64,000 nucleotides of DNA from JAHKLT01 sp046197865 (GCF_046197865.1 NZ_CP166990.1:682001-746000); one strand, 5' to 3'. Counted from the first letter of the stretch, positions 51,368 through 61,019 are shown. Numbers and translations: made by a program. The notes: a model not told the origin generated them from the sequence alone.

Positions 51368-52036
51368 TTATCTCCATACTTTTAATCTTTCATTTCCATG
51401 AATAGATTCAACATCAATATTTAAACTTCTTAAATATTCTTTAGTATAGCTATTTTCACCATGAACCATTATTTCTCCCAAATCTTCAGTTGTATTAACA
51501 TCTAATGAGATATAAAATGAATCAAAAATCTGATAAGTTAAATTATTTTCATTAGCTATTTTAATATGTTCTAAAAAGCTGAAATCTCCGAATTTAGTTT
51601 CTATTAATTCAGGTTCCATTATTAAAACATTTGTTCCTCCTCCTTTTGAAGGAGAAATCATTATATCATATTTTTCACTATTTTTTATAAGTAAATTAAG
51701 GTCAGTATTTTTCATTAAAGGAATATCTGACGGGGTAATGATTATTTTCCTAGATTTACCTTTACAATATTCCATAGCTTGTGATAATGCTTTATTTAAA
51801 TTTGAATTATCATTTTCTTTTAATGTATCTATGCCTAATTCTTTTCCATAATCTAATACATTTGAATCTGCACTTATTAAAAAGATTTTATCTACATTTT
51901 CTTTTAATGCATTAGTAACATCTTTAAGCATAGCTTTTAATAATGTTTCTCTTTCTTTTTCATTTAAAAAAGGAGATAAACGTGTTTTAGCATGTTCAAA
52001 TCTACTTACAGGAATTATTGCATAAATTTCATCCAT
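51368..52036 (-). CDS. cofC: 2-phospho-L-lactate guanylyltransferase
   Basis: 222 residues. It activates 2-phospholactate (or phosphoenolpyruvate) with GTP for coenzyme F420 synthesis. YAIIPVSRFEHAKTRLSPFL is the nucleotide-binding start, followed by KIIITPSDIPLMKNTDL and SPSKGGGTNVLIM. It starts behind GTGAT, 8 bases after proS. Confidence 0.9.
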   Translation of the reverse strand: MDEIYAIIPVSRFEHAKTRLSPFLNEKERETLLKAMLKDVTNALKENVDKIFLISADSNVLDYGKELGIDTLKENDNSNLNKALSQAMEYCKGKSRKIIITPSDIPLMKNTDLNLLIKNSEKYDIMISPSKGGGTNVLIMEPELIETKFGDFSFLEHIKIANENNLTYQIFDSFYISLDVNTTEDLGEIMVHGENSYTKEYLRSLNIDVESIHGNERLKVWR

Positions 52037-52044
52037 ATAATCAC

Positions 52045-53457
52045 TTAATATGTTTTAGCTATTAGTGCAAGGTATTTTGCCTTTTCTCCACTATAAATAC
52101 ATAGTTTATCACTTGCATCATCTAATTCTTTATGAATTCCTAAAATATCATAACCTGTCTCTTCTTCTATAGCTTCACCTGTAGGATTTTTACCATCCCA
52201 ATTAAATGCAACTACTTTACCTTCTTTAATTAATCCATCTATTTCATCTATATTTTCAGTATATGCAATAGAATTTTCAAGTTTTTCAAATGCTTTAGAA
52301 GACATATCTATATCAATTGTCATAAGCATAGCTTTAATAGCTTCGGTTAACTCATCATTTAATTCAAGTTCAGTTTTCTCTAATGTATCACGTCTTGTAA
52401 TTGATGTTTTATTGTTTTCTAAATCTTTTGGCCCAATTTCAAGTCTAAGTGGTGTTCCTTTAACTTCCCAATCAAAGAATTTTTTACCAGGTCTCATATC
52501 TCTATCATCAATATAGACTCTTATTCCTTCTGATTCTAAATCTTCTTTAATTTGCATACATTTTTCTAAGACTTTATCTTTAGAATCTTTAAATAATATG
52601 GGAATTATTGTAAGATGGTTTGGTGAGACTGTTGGAGGTAAAACTAATCCTTTTTCATCGCCGTGGACTCCAATAATTGTAGCTATCACACGATCTGATA
52701 ATCCATAACAGCTTTGATAAGCATATTCATGTGCTCCTTTCTCGTTTTCAAATGTAATATCAAATGTTTTTGCAAATGTTTGACCTAAATTATGAACTGT
52801 TCCAATTTGTAATGTTTTTCCATCAGGCATTAATGTATCAAATGCCATTGTATAATCAGCACCAGGGAATTTATCCCATTCTGGTCTTTTACTTATGAAA
52901 TATGGTATTCCAAGATAGTCAAAAAATTCTTTATAAAGTTCTACAGCATCTTCAACTTGTTGGTTACATTCTGCTTGTGATGCATGTACAGTATGAGCTT
53001 CTTTAAATGTTGATATCTCACGAACTCTAATTAATGGCCTTGTATGTTTTGTTTCATATCTAAATGTATTAACTATTTGATAATATTTCATTGGTAGGTC
53101 AATATGAGATCTAATCCATAATGAGAACATTGGATAAATTGCTGTTTCACTAGTAGGTCTTAAAGCTAATTTTTCATTTAATTCTTTATTACCTCCTTGT
53201 GTTACCCAATAAACTTCTTCTTCAAATCCTTTTACATGAATTCCTTCTTTTGCGAGTTCTTCTTCAGGAACTAAAAGAGGGAATAATACTTCTTCATGTT
53301 CTTTATCAAATAAGTCTTTTAATAATTCTAAAGTATATTTTCTAATTTGAAATCCATAAGGTAGCCAAACACTCATACCTTTAATTGGATATCTTGAATC
53401 TATTATGTTTCCTTTATCTAAAATCTCATGAAACCATTCACTAAAATTTTCCACCAT
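52045..53457 (-). CDS. proS: Prolyl-tRNA synthetase (archaeal/eukaryotic type)
   Basis: 470 residues. Class II motifs 2 and 3 are visible: MKYYQIVNTFRYETKHTRPL with motif 2 arginines, and RPGKKFFDWEVKGTPLRLEI in the anticodon-binding domain. The C-terminal part ends YLALIAKTY, the terminal Tyr typical of this type. It is first in the operon with cofC, thiD and one unknown gene, and divergent from egsA. Confidence 0.95.
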   Translation of the reverse strand: MVENFSEWFHEILDKGNIIDSRYPIKGMSVWLPYGFQIRKYTLELLKDLFDKEHEEVLFPLLVPEEELAKEGIHVKGFEEEVYWVTQGGNKELNEKLALRPTSETAIYPMFSLWIRSHIDLPMKYYQIVNTFRYETKHTRPLIRVREISTFKEAHTVHASQAECNQQVEDAVELYKEFFDYLGIPYFISKRPEWDKFPGADYTMAFDTLMPDGKTLQIGTVHNLGQTFAKTFDITFENEKGAHEYAYQSCYGLSDRVIATIIGVHGDEKGLVLPPTVSPNHLTIIPILFKDSKDKVLEKCMQIKEDLESEGIRVYIDDRDMRPGKKFFDWEVKGTPLRLEIGPKDLENNKTSITRRDTLEKTELELNDELTEAIKAMLMTIDIDMSSKAFEKLENSIAYTENIDEIDGLIKEGKVVAFNWDGKNPTGEAIEEETGYDILGIHKELDDASDKLCIYSGEKAKYLALIAKTY

Positions 53458-53583
53458 ATCACCTAATACATTAATATTAATCTTTAATATTATTTAAAAT
53501 TATAATTATTATAATATATAAAAAACAAAACTTATTTTATTAACTATTATCATATATAAAAATGTATATTTTGAGAAGATAAT

Positions 53584-54630
53584 ATGGATAGTAGAAAAAT
53601 TCAAATGCCTCGTGAAGTTCATATAGGTCCAGACTTAATTGGAAATACTGGAAATATTTGTAATGATCTTAGACTTGATAAGGAAGCTTTAATTGTTACT
53701 GGAAATACTACTTTTAATATTGCAGGTAAACAAGCTATGGATAGCTTAGAAGATGAAGGATTCACAGTAGATTATATTAAAGTAAAGGATGCTGATATAG
53801 ATTCTGTAAATAAAGTTCAAGATAAATCAGAAAATTTTTCATTTATTTTAGGAATTGGTGGTGGTAAAGTTATTGATGTTGCAAAAATGGCATCAAATAA
53901 TACTGAACTTTATTTCATGTCAATGCCTACTACAGCTTCTCATGATGGTATCGTTTCACCTCTTGCATCAATTAAAGATTCAAAAGGTTCTGTTTCAATG
54001 AAAGCTCAAGCACCATTAGGTGTAATAGCTGATACAAATATTATTACAAATGCTTCTTTTAGATTATTAGCTGCAGGATGTGCAGATATCATATCTAATT
54101 TTACAGCTATTAAAGATTGGAAACTAGCTAAAAGATTAAAAAATGTTTATTATAGCGAATCAGCTGCTTCATTATCCGAAATGTCTTCTAAATTAATTAC
54201 TAAGTACTCAGGCAGTATAAAAGAAGGATTAGAAGAAAGTACACGCTTAGTTGTAAAAACTCTTTTTAGTAGTGGAATGGCTATTAGTATTGCAGGTTCA
54301 AGTAGACCAGCTAGTGGTTCAGAACACAAATTTTCACATGCTCTAGATCAATTATTAGATAAACCAGCTTTACACGGTGAACAATGTGGTATTGGAACTA
54401 TCATGATGATGCATTTACATGGTGGGGATTGGAAATTTATAAAAGATAATTTAGCTAAAATTGGTGCACCAACTACAGCTGAAGAATTAGGAGTAGATCC
54501 TGAAATTATAATTGAAGCATTATTAAATGCACATAAAATAAGACCAGATAGATATACAATTTTAGGTGATAATGGTTTATCTTGTGATGCTGCAAGAAAC
54601 TTAGCTATAAAAACTGAGGTGATCGAGTGA
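53584..54630 (+). CDS. egsA: sn-Glycerol-1-phosphate dehydrogenase
   Basis: 348 residues. It reduces dihydroxyacetone phosphate to sn-glycerol 1-phosphate, the backbone of archaeal lipids. ILGIGGGKVIDVAKMAS binds NAD(P). The metal ligands are in ASHDGIVSPLAS, SGSEHKFSHALDQL and LHGEQCGIGT. A TATA-like CATATATAAA at 53551-53560 is only about 28 bases before the ATG, so the leader is very short or absent. It is first gene of a six-gene operon. Confidence 0.95.
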   Translation: MDSRKIQMPREVHIGPDLIGNTGNICNDLRLDKEALIVTGNTTFNIAGKQAMDSLEDEGFTVDYIKVKDADIDSVNKVQDKSENFSFILGIGGGKVIDVAKMASNNTELYFMSMPTTASHDGIVSPLASIKDSKGSVSMKAQAPLGVIADTNIITNASFRLLAAGCADIISNFTAIKDWKLAKRLKNVYYSESAASLSEMSSKLITKYSGSIKEGLEESTRLVVKTLFSSGMAISIAGSSRPASGSEHKFSHALDQLLDKPALHGEQCGIGTIMMMHLHGGDWKFIKDNLAKIGAPTTAEELGVDPEIIIEALLNAHKIRPDRYTILGDNGLSCDAARNLAIKTEVIE

Positions 54631-55064
54631 TAACTTTAATTGGAAAAGATTTAGCTAAAAAAGGAAATAGCTTTATTTTTTATGGCCCTGCTGAAGAATG
54701 TGAAGATTGCAGGTTCAAATCATCTTGTGTTGATTCTTTAGATGAAAATCGTAAATATATTATTACGGGTGTTAGAGACAATGAGCAAAAATGTCATATT
54801 CATGATGAAAATCTTGTTTTACCTGTAGAAATTGAACGAGCTAATATATCAGTTTTATCTGATTCAAAAAATATTTTCCCAGGTTCAACTTTTACATATG
54901 AGCCTCTAGATTGTGATGAAACTTGTGAATATCATGATTATTGTTTTCCTGAAGGATTGATAAAAGGAGATAAATGTATTATCTTAGAAAATGATGGAAA
55001 ACATATTGGTAAATGTAGGAAAGATTATAATTTAAATAAATTAGATTTAGGTTTTGTTATTTAG
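54627..55064 (+). CDS. UPF0179 family protein
   Basis: 145 residues. The GTG start overlaps the egsA stop (GTGA) behind GAGGTGAT. Three cysteine groups are spaced regularly: CEDCRFKSSCVDSL, CHIHD, CDETCEYHDYC, ending KCIILEND and KCRKD. UPF0179 is an archaeal family thought to bind metal through these cysteines, with no assigned role. Confidence 0.85.
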   Translation: MITLIGKDLAKKGNSFIFYGPAEECEDCRFKSSCVDSLDENRKYIITGVRDNEQKCHIHDENLVLPVEIERANISVLSDSKNIFPGSTFTYEPLDCDETCEYHDYCFPEGLIKGDKCIILENDGKHIGKCRKDYNLNKLDLGFVI

Positions 55065-55072
55065 GTGATGTA

Positions 55073-55738
55073 ATGGATTTAAAAAAAGAAGTAGCTGAAT
55101 ATGTTACTAAATTTGTAAATGATGGTGATGTTGTAGGCTTAGGTACTGGTTCTACTTGTAAATTTTTTATAGAAAAGTTAGGTCAAAGAGTTAAAGAAGA
55201 AAATTTAGATATTTTAGGTGTTGTCACATCTTATCAGGCATTTTTCTTAGCTAAAGAACTTGGTATACCTATAACTTCTCTAGAAGAACAAGATGTAGAT
55301 ATAGCTGTTGATGGTGCTGATGCAATCGATCCTAATTTAGATATTATTAAAGGCGGAGGAGCATCACATACTTTAGAGAAAATTATTGATTATTCTGCAA
55401 AGAAATTCTATGTAATAGCTGATGAATCTAAGTATTTTAATAATTTAAGTGAATGTGCTGTTCCTATTGAAGTTATTCCTATTGCATCAAGATCTGTTAT
55501 AAATACTTTAACTGAAATTGGAGCTACTCCTGAGATAAGAATCGGTGTATCTAAACAAGGCCCAGTTATTACAGATAATGGAAATTTTGTAATAGATGCT
55601 AAGTTTGCTGATATTCCAGATCCATCTTCACTTGAAAAGGATTTAAATACGATTCCTGGCGTAGTTGAAAATGGATTATTTACAAAAAATGTTGATGATG
55701 TATTTATCTCATCAAAAGATGGGATTAAAAAATTATAG
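55073..55738 (+). CDS. rpiA: Ribose-5-phosphate isomerase A
   Basis: 221 residues. GLGTGSTCKFFIEKLG is the phosphate-binding loop, DGADAIDPNLDIIKGGGA holds the catalytic residues, and PVEVIPIA-like PIEVIPIASRSV follows. It interconverts ribose 5-phosphate and ribulose 5-phosphate, feeding PRPP synthesis. It begins behind GGTGAT, 8 bases after the UPF0179 gene. Confidence 0.95.
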   Translation: MDLKKEVAEYVTKFVNDGDVVGLGTGSTCKFFIEKLGQRVKEENLDILGVVTSYQAFFLAKELGIPITSLEEQDVDIAVDGADAIDPNLDIIKGGGASHTLEKIIDYSAKKFYVIADESKYFNNLSECAVPIEVIPIASRSVINTLTEIGATPEIRIGVSKQGPVITDNGNFVIDAKFADIPDPSSLEKDLNTIPGVVENGLFTKNVDDVFISSKDGIKKL

Positions 55739-55750
55739 GTAGTGATATAT

Positions 55751-55972
55751 TTGCCAATACCAACTGGAAGTCCTATGGATTTAAGAGATAGTTTAAATAA
55801 AATAGCTATGCTTCTTGGAGTCCTTATTATTATTTATGCAGTTTTATGGATACTTTTAAAACTTGATTTAATTCCTATGTTAGTATTTTCAATTTTCCCA
55901 CAAATTGTATTGCTTTTAATAGGTATATTTATTTTTGCAATTGCTCTTAAATCTAATAGAAGAAATTATTAA
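55751..55972 (+). CDS. Small two-helix membrane protein
   Basis: 73 residues if the TTG at 55751 is used, which stands 4 bases after GTGAT; a GTG at 55742 would add three. Hydrophobic segments at about 15-38 and 43-64 are separated by a short turn (LDLIPMLVFS). It lies 3-12 bases behind rpiA. Function unknown. Confidence 0.65.
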   Translation: MPIPTGSPMDLRDSLNKIAMLLGVLIIIYAVLWILLKLDLIPMLVFSIFPQIVLLLIGIFIFAIALKSNRRNY

Positions 55973-56002
55973 TTATATATTTAAAAAAATAGAGGTGTTA
56001 TT

Positions 56003-56353
56003 ATGATTCCTGGTATGAACCCAAAACAAATGAAACAAATGGAAAGACAAATGAAAAAAATGGGAATGGATATGAAAGAACTTGAAGGTGTTAAAGAAGT
56101 TATTATTCGCCTTGAAGATAAAGAATTAATTATTCCTAATGCTGAAGTTAGTTTAATGAATGTTATGGGCCAAGAAACTTATCAAGTTACTGGTACTGCT
56201 CAAGAAATAGATATTGAAGAAGAATTAGTTATTCCTGATCAAGATATTGAAATGGTAGCTAATCAAGCAAATGTTTCATCAGAAGATGCTGAGAAGGCTT
56301 TAATCGAATCAAAAGGAGATTTAGCTGAAGCTATTTTAAATCTTACATCTTAG
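56003..56353 (+). CDS. nac: Nascent polypeptide-associated complex protein (archaeal alpha-NAC)
   Basis: 116 residues. MIPGMNPKQMKQMERQMKKM and VKEVIIRLEDKELIIPNAEV give the NAC dimer beta domain, and the C-terminal ~40 residues (DQDIEMVANQANVSSEDAE) form a UBA domain. It binds nascent chains at the ribosome exit. GAGGT precedes it, and it is 30 bases after the membrane protein gene. Confidence 0.95.
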   Translation: MIPGMNPKQMKQMERQMKKMGMDMKELEGVKEVIIRLEDKELIIPNAEVSLMNVMGQETYQVTGTAQEIDIEEELVIPDQDIEMVANQANVSSEDAEKALIESKGDLAEAILNLTS

Positions 56354-56358
56354 ATATA

Positions 56359-57105
56359 ATGACAATTATTGTTCATATTTCAGATTTACATATTAGTAAT
56401 CATGAATTTAATGAAGATGTTTTCTTAAAAGCTGTTGATGAAATCAATAATATTAGTCCTGATTTTATAATATTAACTGGTGATATTACAAATCAAGGTT
56501 ATTATGCTGAATATAAAAGAGCTAAAGAATTATTATCTTTATTTAAATCACCTTTATATGCTGTTCCAGGTAATCATGATTCTAGAAACTTAGGTTATCA
56601 AACTTTTGAAGAATATATTGGTGAACGTAGTTGGAAACTTATAAAAGAAAATAAAACAGTTGTAGTAGGTGTTGATTCTAGTTCTCCTGATGTAGATAAT
56701 GGTAATATTGGTCGCCCTCAACAAGTATGGATGGATGAACAACTAGATAACTGTCTTTCAAATAAATCTTTTACTGTAGTAGCTATGCACCATCATGTTA
56801 TTCCTATACCTGAAACTGGTAGGGAGAGAAACGTATTATCTGATGCAGGAGATATTTTAAAAAGCTTAATAAATCATAAAGTAGATCTTGTTATTTGTGG
56901 ACATAAACATGTTCATAATGTTTGGGAAATGAATGATACTTTATTTTTAAATGCAGGTTCGTTATCATCTACTAAACTTCGTGGTAAAGATATAAATTCT
57001 TATAATGTTTATAATATTTCTGATAGGGAAATAAAAATATTTTTTAATGAAGTTGAAGGTAAAAATCTATTAATTAAAACATTTGATAGACGAATTAAAG
57101 ATTAA
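56359..57105 (+). CDS. Calcineurin-like metallophosphoesterase
   Basis: 248 residues. The metal-binding motifs are complete: VHISDLHIS, LTGDITNQGYY, VPGNHDSRN, AMHHHVIPIP and ICGHKHVHNV. It is of the cyclic-nucleotide phosphodiesterase (CpdA/Icc) group by overall layout. The substrate is unknown. Last gene of the egsA operon, 5 bases after nac. Confidence 0.9.
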   Translation: MTIIVHISDLHISNHEFNEDVFLKAVDEINNISPDFIILTGDITNQGYYAEYKRAKELLSLFKSPLYAVPGNHDSRNLGYQTFEEYIGERSWKLIKENKTVVVGVDSSSPDVDNGNIGRPQQVWMDEQLDNCLSNKSFTVVAMHHHVIPIPETGRERNVLSDAGDILKSLINHKVDLVICGHKHVHNVWEMNDTLFLNAGSLSSTKLRGKDINSYNVYNISDREIKIFFNEVEGKNLLIKTFDRRIKD

Positions 57106-57116
57106 TATTTAATATT

Positions 57117-57410
57117 TTAATTAAATTCATATAATTCATCTAATAAATCAGAAATTATTTCTTCAATTTCTTTTTTTCTAGAAATATTTAGATATATATC
57201 TTTATCATGAGATGTATTTTTTATTCCAATTAGTCCTTTTTTAAATAATTTTTTCACTATTTTATTAATTTTTTTACATGGAATGTATGATAATCGACCA
57301 CATAAATTTTTAATAGGTGTATGTCGTTTTCCAAAATATTTTTTTCTATATAATGAATACAATATTTCTTTTTCTATATATTGTTCATATTTTTTATTGC
57401 AATTTTTCAT
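57117..57410 (-). CDS. Small basic winged-helix-like protein
   Basis: 97 residues, very lysine-rich. TPIKNLCGRLSYIPCKKINK looks like a helix-turn-helix and VKKLFKKGLIGIK the recognition helix and wing start, followed by DIYLNISRKKEIEEII. A DNA- or RNA-binding role fits. It is convergent with the phosphoesterase and divergent from the next regulator. Confidence 0.6.
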   Translation of the reverse strand: MKNCNKKYEQYIEKEILYSLYRKKYFGKRHTPIKNLCGRLSYIPCKKINKIVKKLFKKGLIGIKNTSHDKDIYLNISRKKEIEEIISDLLDELYEFN

Positions 57411-57566
57411 AATTAATTATATTTTTATTTTATTTTTGAATATATACTTTCTCTTGTAAATAAGATAAATATTATAATTGTATTTTTTTTAGACATTTTC
57501 AAAAACTTTATTAATGAGTTTATGTATAATAATTGTATATATTATTATAATAAAAGAGGAATAAAA

Positions 57567-58052
57567 ATGATGGAATTATTAGGCAAATGCCCTCAAATAA
57601 AAGTTATTGACTATTTACTAGCACACCCATTTGGAGAATATACTAAACAACAAATAGCTGTTGGATCAGGGATTTCAAGGTCTACATTAGATAATTTTAT
57701 TAATGTTTTCATAGAAAATGATTTAATTTTAATTAAAAATAAAAAATATTTAATAAATAAAAAATCTCCATTAATCCACAATTTAGATAATGTACAAAGA
57801 ATTTTAGCAGAAATACAACTAAAAAAAGAATTAGAAAATTATGATGAAACTAAAATGGAGAAATATTCTGATGAGGAATTAGATGAAATATTTGATGAAA
57901 ATGCTCCTGATATTGATTTAAATAAAATGGAAAATGAAATAGAAAAAAACGAAGATGTTATTGTTAATAAACATGAACTTGAAAAATTAAAAAGAAATTA
58001 TAATATTAATTTCACTAATTATTCTCAAAATAATATGGAGGTTTTCATATGA
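57567..58052 (+). CDS. Winged-helix transcriptional regulator
   Basis: 161 residues from the ATG at 57567 (behind GAGG). Residues 1-65 are a winged helix: CPQIKVIDYLLAHPFGEY, then TKQQIAVGSGISRSTLDNF and VFIENDLILIKNKKYLI. A long acidic helical tail follows (EELDEIFDENAPDIDLNKME). It overlaps the next gene by four bases (ATGA at 58049). Probably a local repressor acting with its small partner. Confidence 0.75.
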   Translation: MMELLGKCPQIKVIDYLLAHPFGEYTKQQIAVGSGISRSTLDNFINVFIENDLILIKNKKYLINKKSPLIHNLDNVQRILAEIQLKKELENYDETKMEKYSDEELDEIFDENAPDIDLNKMENEIEKNEDVIVNKHELEKLKRNYNINFTNYSQNNMEVFI

Positions 58053-58315
58053 AGGAAAATCATCAGGTAATAGATACAGAAAATGTAATTATTGATGATA
58101 ATTCTAAAATTGTTTTTGCATCTGATTTTGGTGTTGGAATTAGTAGTAAAGAACTTAGATTAATTTTAATAAATCAAAAATTAGTTAATGGGGAAGATGA
58201 TTCAATGAAATTAATTAATGAATCAAATATGCAAATTATTATGGCTCCAGAAACTGCACTGAATTTGAAAAATATTTTAGCTGATTATTTAGATGTAATT
58301 GAATTTAAAAAATAA
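58049..58315 (+). CDS. Small protein, DUF3467-like, partner of the regulator
   Basis: 88 residues. IVFASDFGVGISSKELRLIL followed by MQIIMAPETALNLKNILADY resembles the DUF3467 pattern, in which a beta strand pair is followed by a MxPxxA helix. The call is tentative. Translationally coupled to the regulator and so probably its co-factor or target. Confidence 0.55.
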   Translation: MKENHQVIDTENVIIDDNSKIVFASDFGVGISSKELRLILINQKLVNGEDDSMKLINESNMQIIMAPETALNLKNILADYLDVIEFKK

Positions 58316-58558
58316 TTTAATCAATTTTTTAAAATTTATATTCAATTTTACTTCTATTTTCATGTTTTTTATTTATAATTTTTTGACTCAAAAATAGTTT
58401 TTTTAAATAAATTATATAAAAATTAAAATTTTTTAAGCTTTTTTTCGTTTTTTGTTTAAAAATTCTTAAACATAAATTTAAATATATCTTAGTAGATATA
58501 TAATTATATTATTGTATTTTAGTTGATTTTTATATTAAAAATTTCCTTAGGTGATATT

Positions 58559-59584
58559 GTGAAAGTGGTTATCGATGGTTCTAATGTAGCTCATTATAAA
58601 AAAAATAAAGATTCTAAACCTCAACTTAGCAATATTCTTGCTGCGGTAGATGCACTAGAAAAAAAAGGCGACGAATTTGTTATTATCGTCGATGCATCTT
58701 TACGCCATGAAATTGATGAGAAAGAGGAATTTGAAAAGCTTTTAGAAAGTGAAAATGTAGAACAAGTTGAAGCAGGTAATAATGCTGATCATTTTATTTT
58801 TGAATTAGCTGAGAAAGAAAATGCTAAAATATTATCTAATGATAAATTTAGAGATTTTTCTGATGAATTTAAAGATATTAATAGTAAAAGAATTTCTTTT
58901 GGTTTTGATGGAGATAAAATAACCTTTGGCAAACCAAAAAAACCTAAAAAAGATAAACATATTTTACAAAATCTTTGTGATGAAATTATAAAACAATTAG
59001 ATTTTAAAAAATGGAATGTTTATGATAAAAAAGAAGGAGTAGATATTTCTCCTTTAAACATTGCAAAACAAGCTATTATAAGAATTGATAATGAAAATAG
59101 TATGGATTCAAAAATTGAAAACTTGTTTTCTAAGATTCCAATGTTTAATAAAGTAATGGATATGGTTGATGATGTTGAAGTTGCAGCTCCATATGTAATT
59201 TTTGTTCTTGTACATCCTAAAGATTATAAATTAGTTACTAAAAATGCAGGAAATATTTCTGTTACTGTTGCTGATAGATTAAAACTTGAAAAAAAGCCAC
59301 TTATAGCTGTGCGTAATGATTTATTTATGAAACCAGGATTTTTTGAGTTAAATATTATGATAGCTGGTGAAGTTACTGATAATGCACCATATAATATTGA
59401 AATTAGAATAAATACTCATGATGAAGTTTTTATTAAGAAAAATTCAAGAAACATTGCAAGTACAATAGCTGGTAGATTAGGATCTTGGAAATTTCCTTTT
59501 GTATCTGTTAAACCAGATATGTTACTTGAAAAGCCAGGTGAATTTGAAATTGCATTGATTAAGGGAGGAAATTTGGATGAGTAA
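58559..59584 (+). CDS. NYN-domain (Zc3h12a-like) ribonuclease protein
   Basis: 341 residues from a GTG at 58559, chosen because GGTGAT lies just upstream. The N-terminus is MKVVIDGSNVAHYKK, then FVIIVDASLRHEIDEKEE, AGNNADHFIFELAE and ILSNDKFRDFSDEF. These acidic positions match the PIN/NYN nuclease active site. Residues ~145-341 are a second, beta-rich half with two similar segments (ISVTVADRLKLEKKPLIAV and RNIASTIAGRLGSWKFPFV). It overlaps the cyclase-like gene by 8 bases, so the two act together. Confidence 0.8.
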   Translation: MKVVIDGSNVAHYKKNKDSKPQLSNILAAVDALEKKGDEFVIIVDASLRHEIDEKEEFEKLLESENVEQVEAGNNADHFIFELAEKENAKILSNDKFRDFSDEFKDINSKRISFGFDGDKITFGKPKKPKKDKHILQNLCDEIIKQLDFKKWNVYDKKEGVDISPLNIAKQAIIRIDNENSMDSKIENLFSKIPMFNKVMDMVDDVEVAAPYVIFVLVHPKDYKLVTKNAGNISVTVADRLKLEKKPLIAVRNDLFMKPGFFELNIMIAGEVTDNAPYNIEIRINTHDEVFIKKNSRNIASTIAGRLGSWKFPFVSVKPDMLLEKPGEFEIALIKGGNLDE

Positions 59585-60782
59585 ATCTAGCTTATCTAAA
59601 CTTCTTATTAAATTATTAACTAAACATGATGTTATTAGTATAGGTACTAAATATTTTCCAACTAATCCAATGGAATCGGAATATGTAGAGTTGTTTAATT
59701 ATACTCAAACAGCTCTTATTGAAATTGAAAAAGCAAATATTACAACAGATAGTATTTTTCAAAACCTTCTAAGAGATTTAGGTGAAAATAATATTCCTGA
59801 AAATCATAATTTTTATGAACTTAAAGCTGCTGAAAATAAAATTGAAGAATATGCTCTTGTAAGTAATATTATAATGGGTAGTGATCGTTATTTATTCGTA
59901 GAACTTCCTCAACCTAGTTCTTTAATTAATATGTTTACAAGTATTATTTTAGAAGAAAAAGGAGAAATTGTTGAAAAGAGTTCTACTGAGATAATTGCAA
60001 AATTAAATAGTAAAAATGATGCTATTAAAATAGCTATACGTTTTGTAGGTATTGGTTTAAAAAATAATATCCCTATTTCTGCAGCTGTTGGTATGACTGG
60101 TGCTGCAGCTATTGAAAGATCTATTAATTTTACAAAAGAAATTGGAAACTTTCCAGGTGTTGCATTTACAAAATTAGGTGGAGAATATGCTATTGTTTTT
60201 GATGCACCTTTTTCACTTAAAGAGTCTAAATCATCGGAACTTCAAAATTATCTTTTTATTGATATTATTGATTCTACAAAATTTATTGATAAACATGGTA
60301 GAGATTATCTTGTAGAATTAATGAATGGAATTAAACATTTTATTGAAACAGAATGTGAAGGTGAAGTGGAAGGTTATCGTGAAGGTGGAGATGATTTTAT
60401 TGCAAGGTTTCCTTCTAAAGATTTAGCTATTCGTGCAGGTTTAGATTCTGCTTGGTTTGCATTAAATAATAATGTTAAAATTAGATCAGGTATAGGTAAA
60501 AGTAGAAGAGAAGCAGGAGAAAGAGCTCAAATAGCTGATAATATTAATTCTTACAGTCCCTTATCTTTAGTTGTATTTGAATTAGCTAATGGATTATATG
60601 GGTATAATGTTCCTTCAGAGTTTTTAAGAACAATAATAAACCTTTTTGATAATCAAAAAGCAAAATTATTTGGAATATTTTTAATTGTGTTTATTATTTC
60701 TTATTTTGCATCTATTTTAGGATATCCATTATTTGGATTTGCTGCTGTTTTAATAGCTGTAATTTATGCATTATTTGCATAA
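59577..60782 (+). CDS. Membrane protein with two tandem class III cyclase-like domains
   Basis: 401 residues. The second domain has LFIDIIDSTKFIDKHG (first metal Asp), then EGYREGGDDFIARFPS (second Asp in a GGDD motif) and IRSGIGKS, the layout of class III nucleotidyl cyclases. Residues ~105-185 repeat the pattern in degenerate form (YLFVELPQPSSLINMF, EKSSTEIIAKL, PISAAVGMTG), without the acidic residues, so an inactive first copy is likely. Two C-terminal membrane helices (GIFLIVFIISYFASILG and the next) anchor it. The product, if any, is unknown. Confidence 0.65.
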   Translation: MSKSSLSKLLIKLLTKHDVISIGTKYFPTNPMESEYVELFNYTQTALIEIEKANITTDSIFQNLLRDLGENNIPENHNFYELKAAENKIEEYALVSNIIMGSDRYLFVELPQPSSLINMFTSIILEEKGEIVEKSSTEIIAKLNSKNDAIKIAIRFVGIGLKNNIPISAAVGMTGAAAIERSINFTKEIGNFPGVAFTKLGGEYAIVFDAPFSLKESKSSELQNYLFIDIIDSTKFIDKHGRDYLVELMNGIKHFIETECEGEVEGYREGGDDFIARFPSKDLAIRAGLDSAWFALNNNVKIRSGIGKSRREAGERAQIADNINSYSPLSLVVFELANGLYGYNVPSEFLRTIINLFDNQKAKLFGIFLIVFIISYFASILGYPLFGFAAVLIAVIYALFA

Positions 60783-60818
60783 ATTCTAAAATATTTATTT
60801 AAAAAAAGTATTTTATTT

Positions 60819-61019
60819 TTATAATTCTTCTTCGCTACGGCGTTTTGCATCTAATAAAAGTCTTGTTACTTCTTTTGAACGTGCACCTTTATCTAATTTC
60901 CAAATATCTGATGCATTTTCATCTAACCAGTTAGCAAGATCTTTAGGAAGTGAAATATTCATTCTAGTCTTTTCTGATAGTTTCCAAATTCTATCAACTT
61001 CATCTTTATTTGCCATCAT
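60819..61019 (-). CDS. Small ribbon-helix-helix-like DNA-binding protein
   Basis: 66 residues. MNISLPKDLANWLDENASD is the beta strand and first helix of a ribbon-helix-helix fold, followed by GARSKEVTRLLLDAKRR for the second helix. Such proteins bind short direct or inverted repeats as dimers, and its upstream region holds CA-rich repeats. It could regulate itself or the gene at 61530. Confidence 0.7.
   Translation of the reverse strand: MMANKDEVDRIWKLSEKTRMNISLPKDLANWLDENASDIWKLDKGARSKEVTRLLLDAKRRSEEEL

Noticed and set aside
59577..60782. Cas10/CRISPR polymerase reading of the GGDD motif
   Set aside because: Motif order fits a class III cyclase fold better; no cas genes or CRISPR repeats are in the window.
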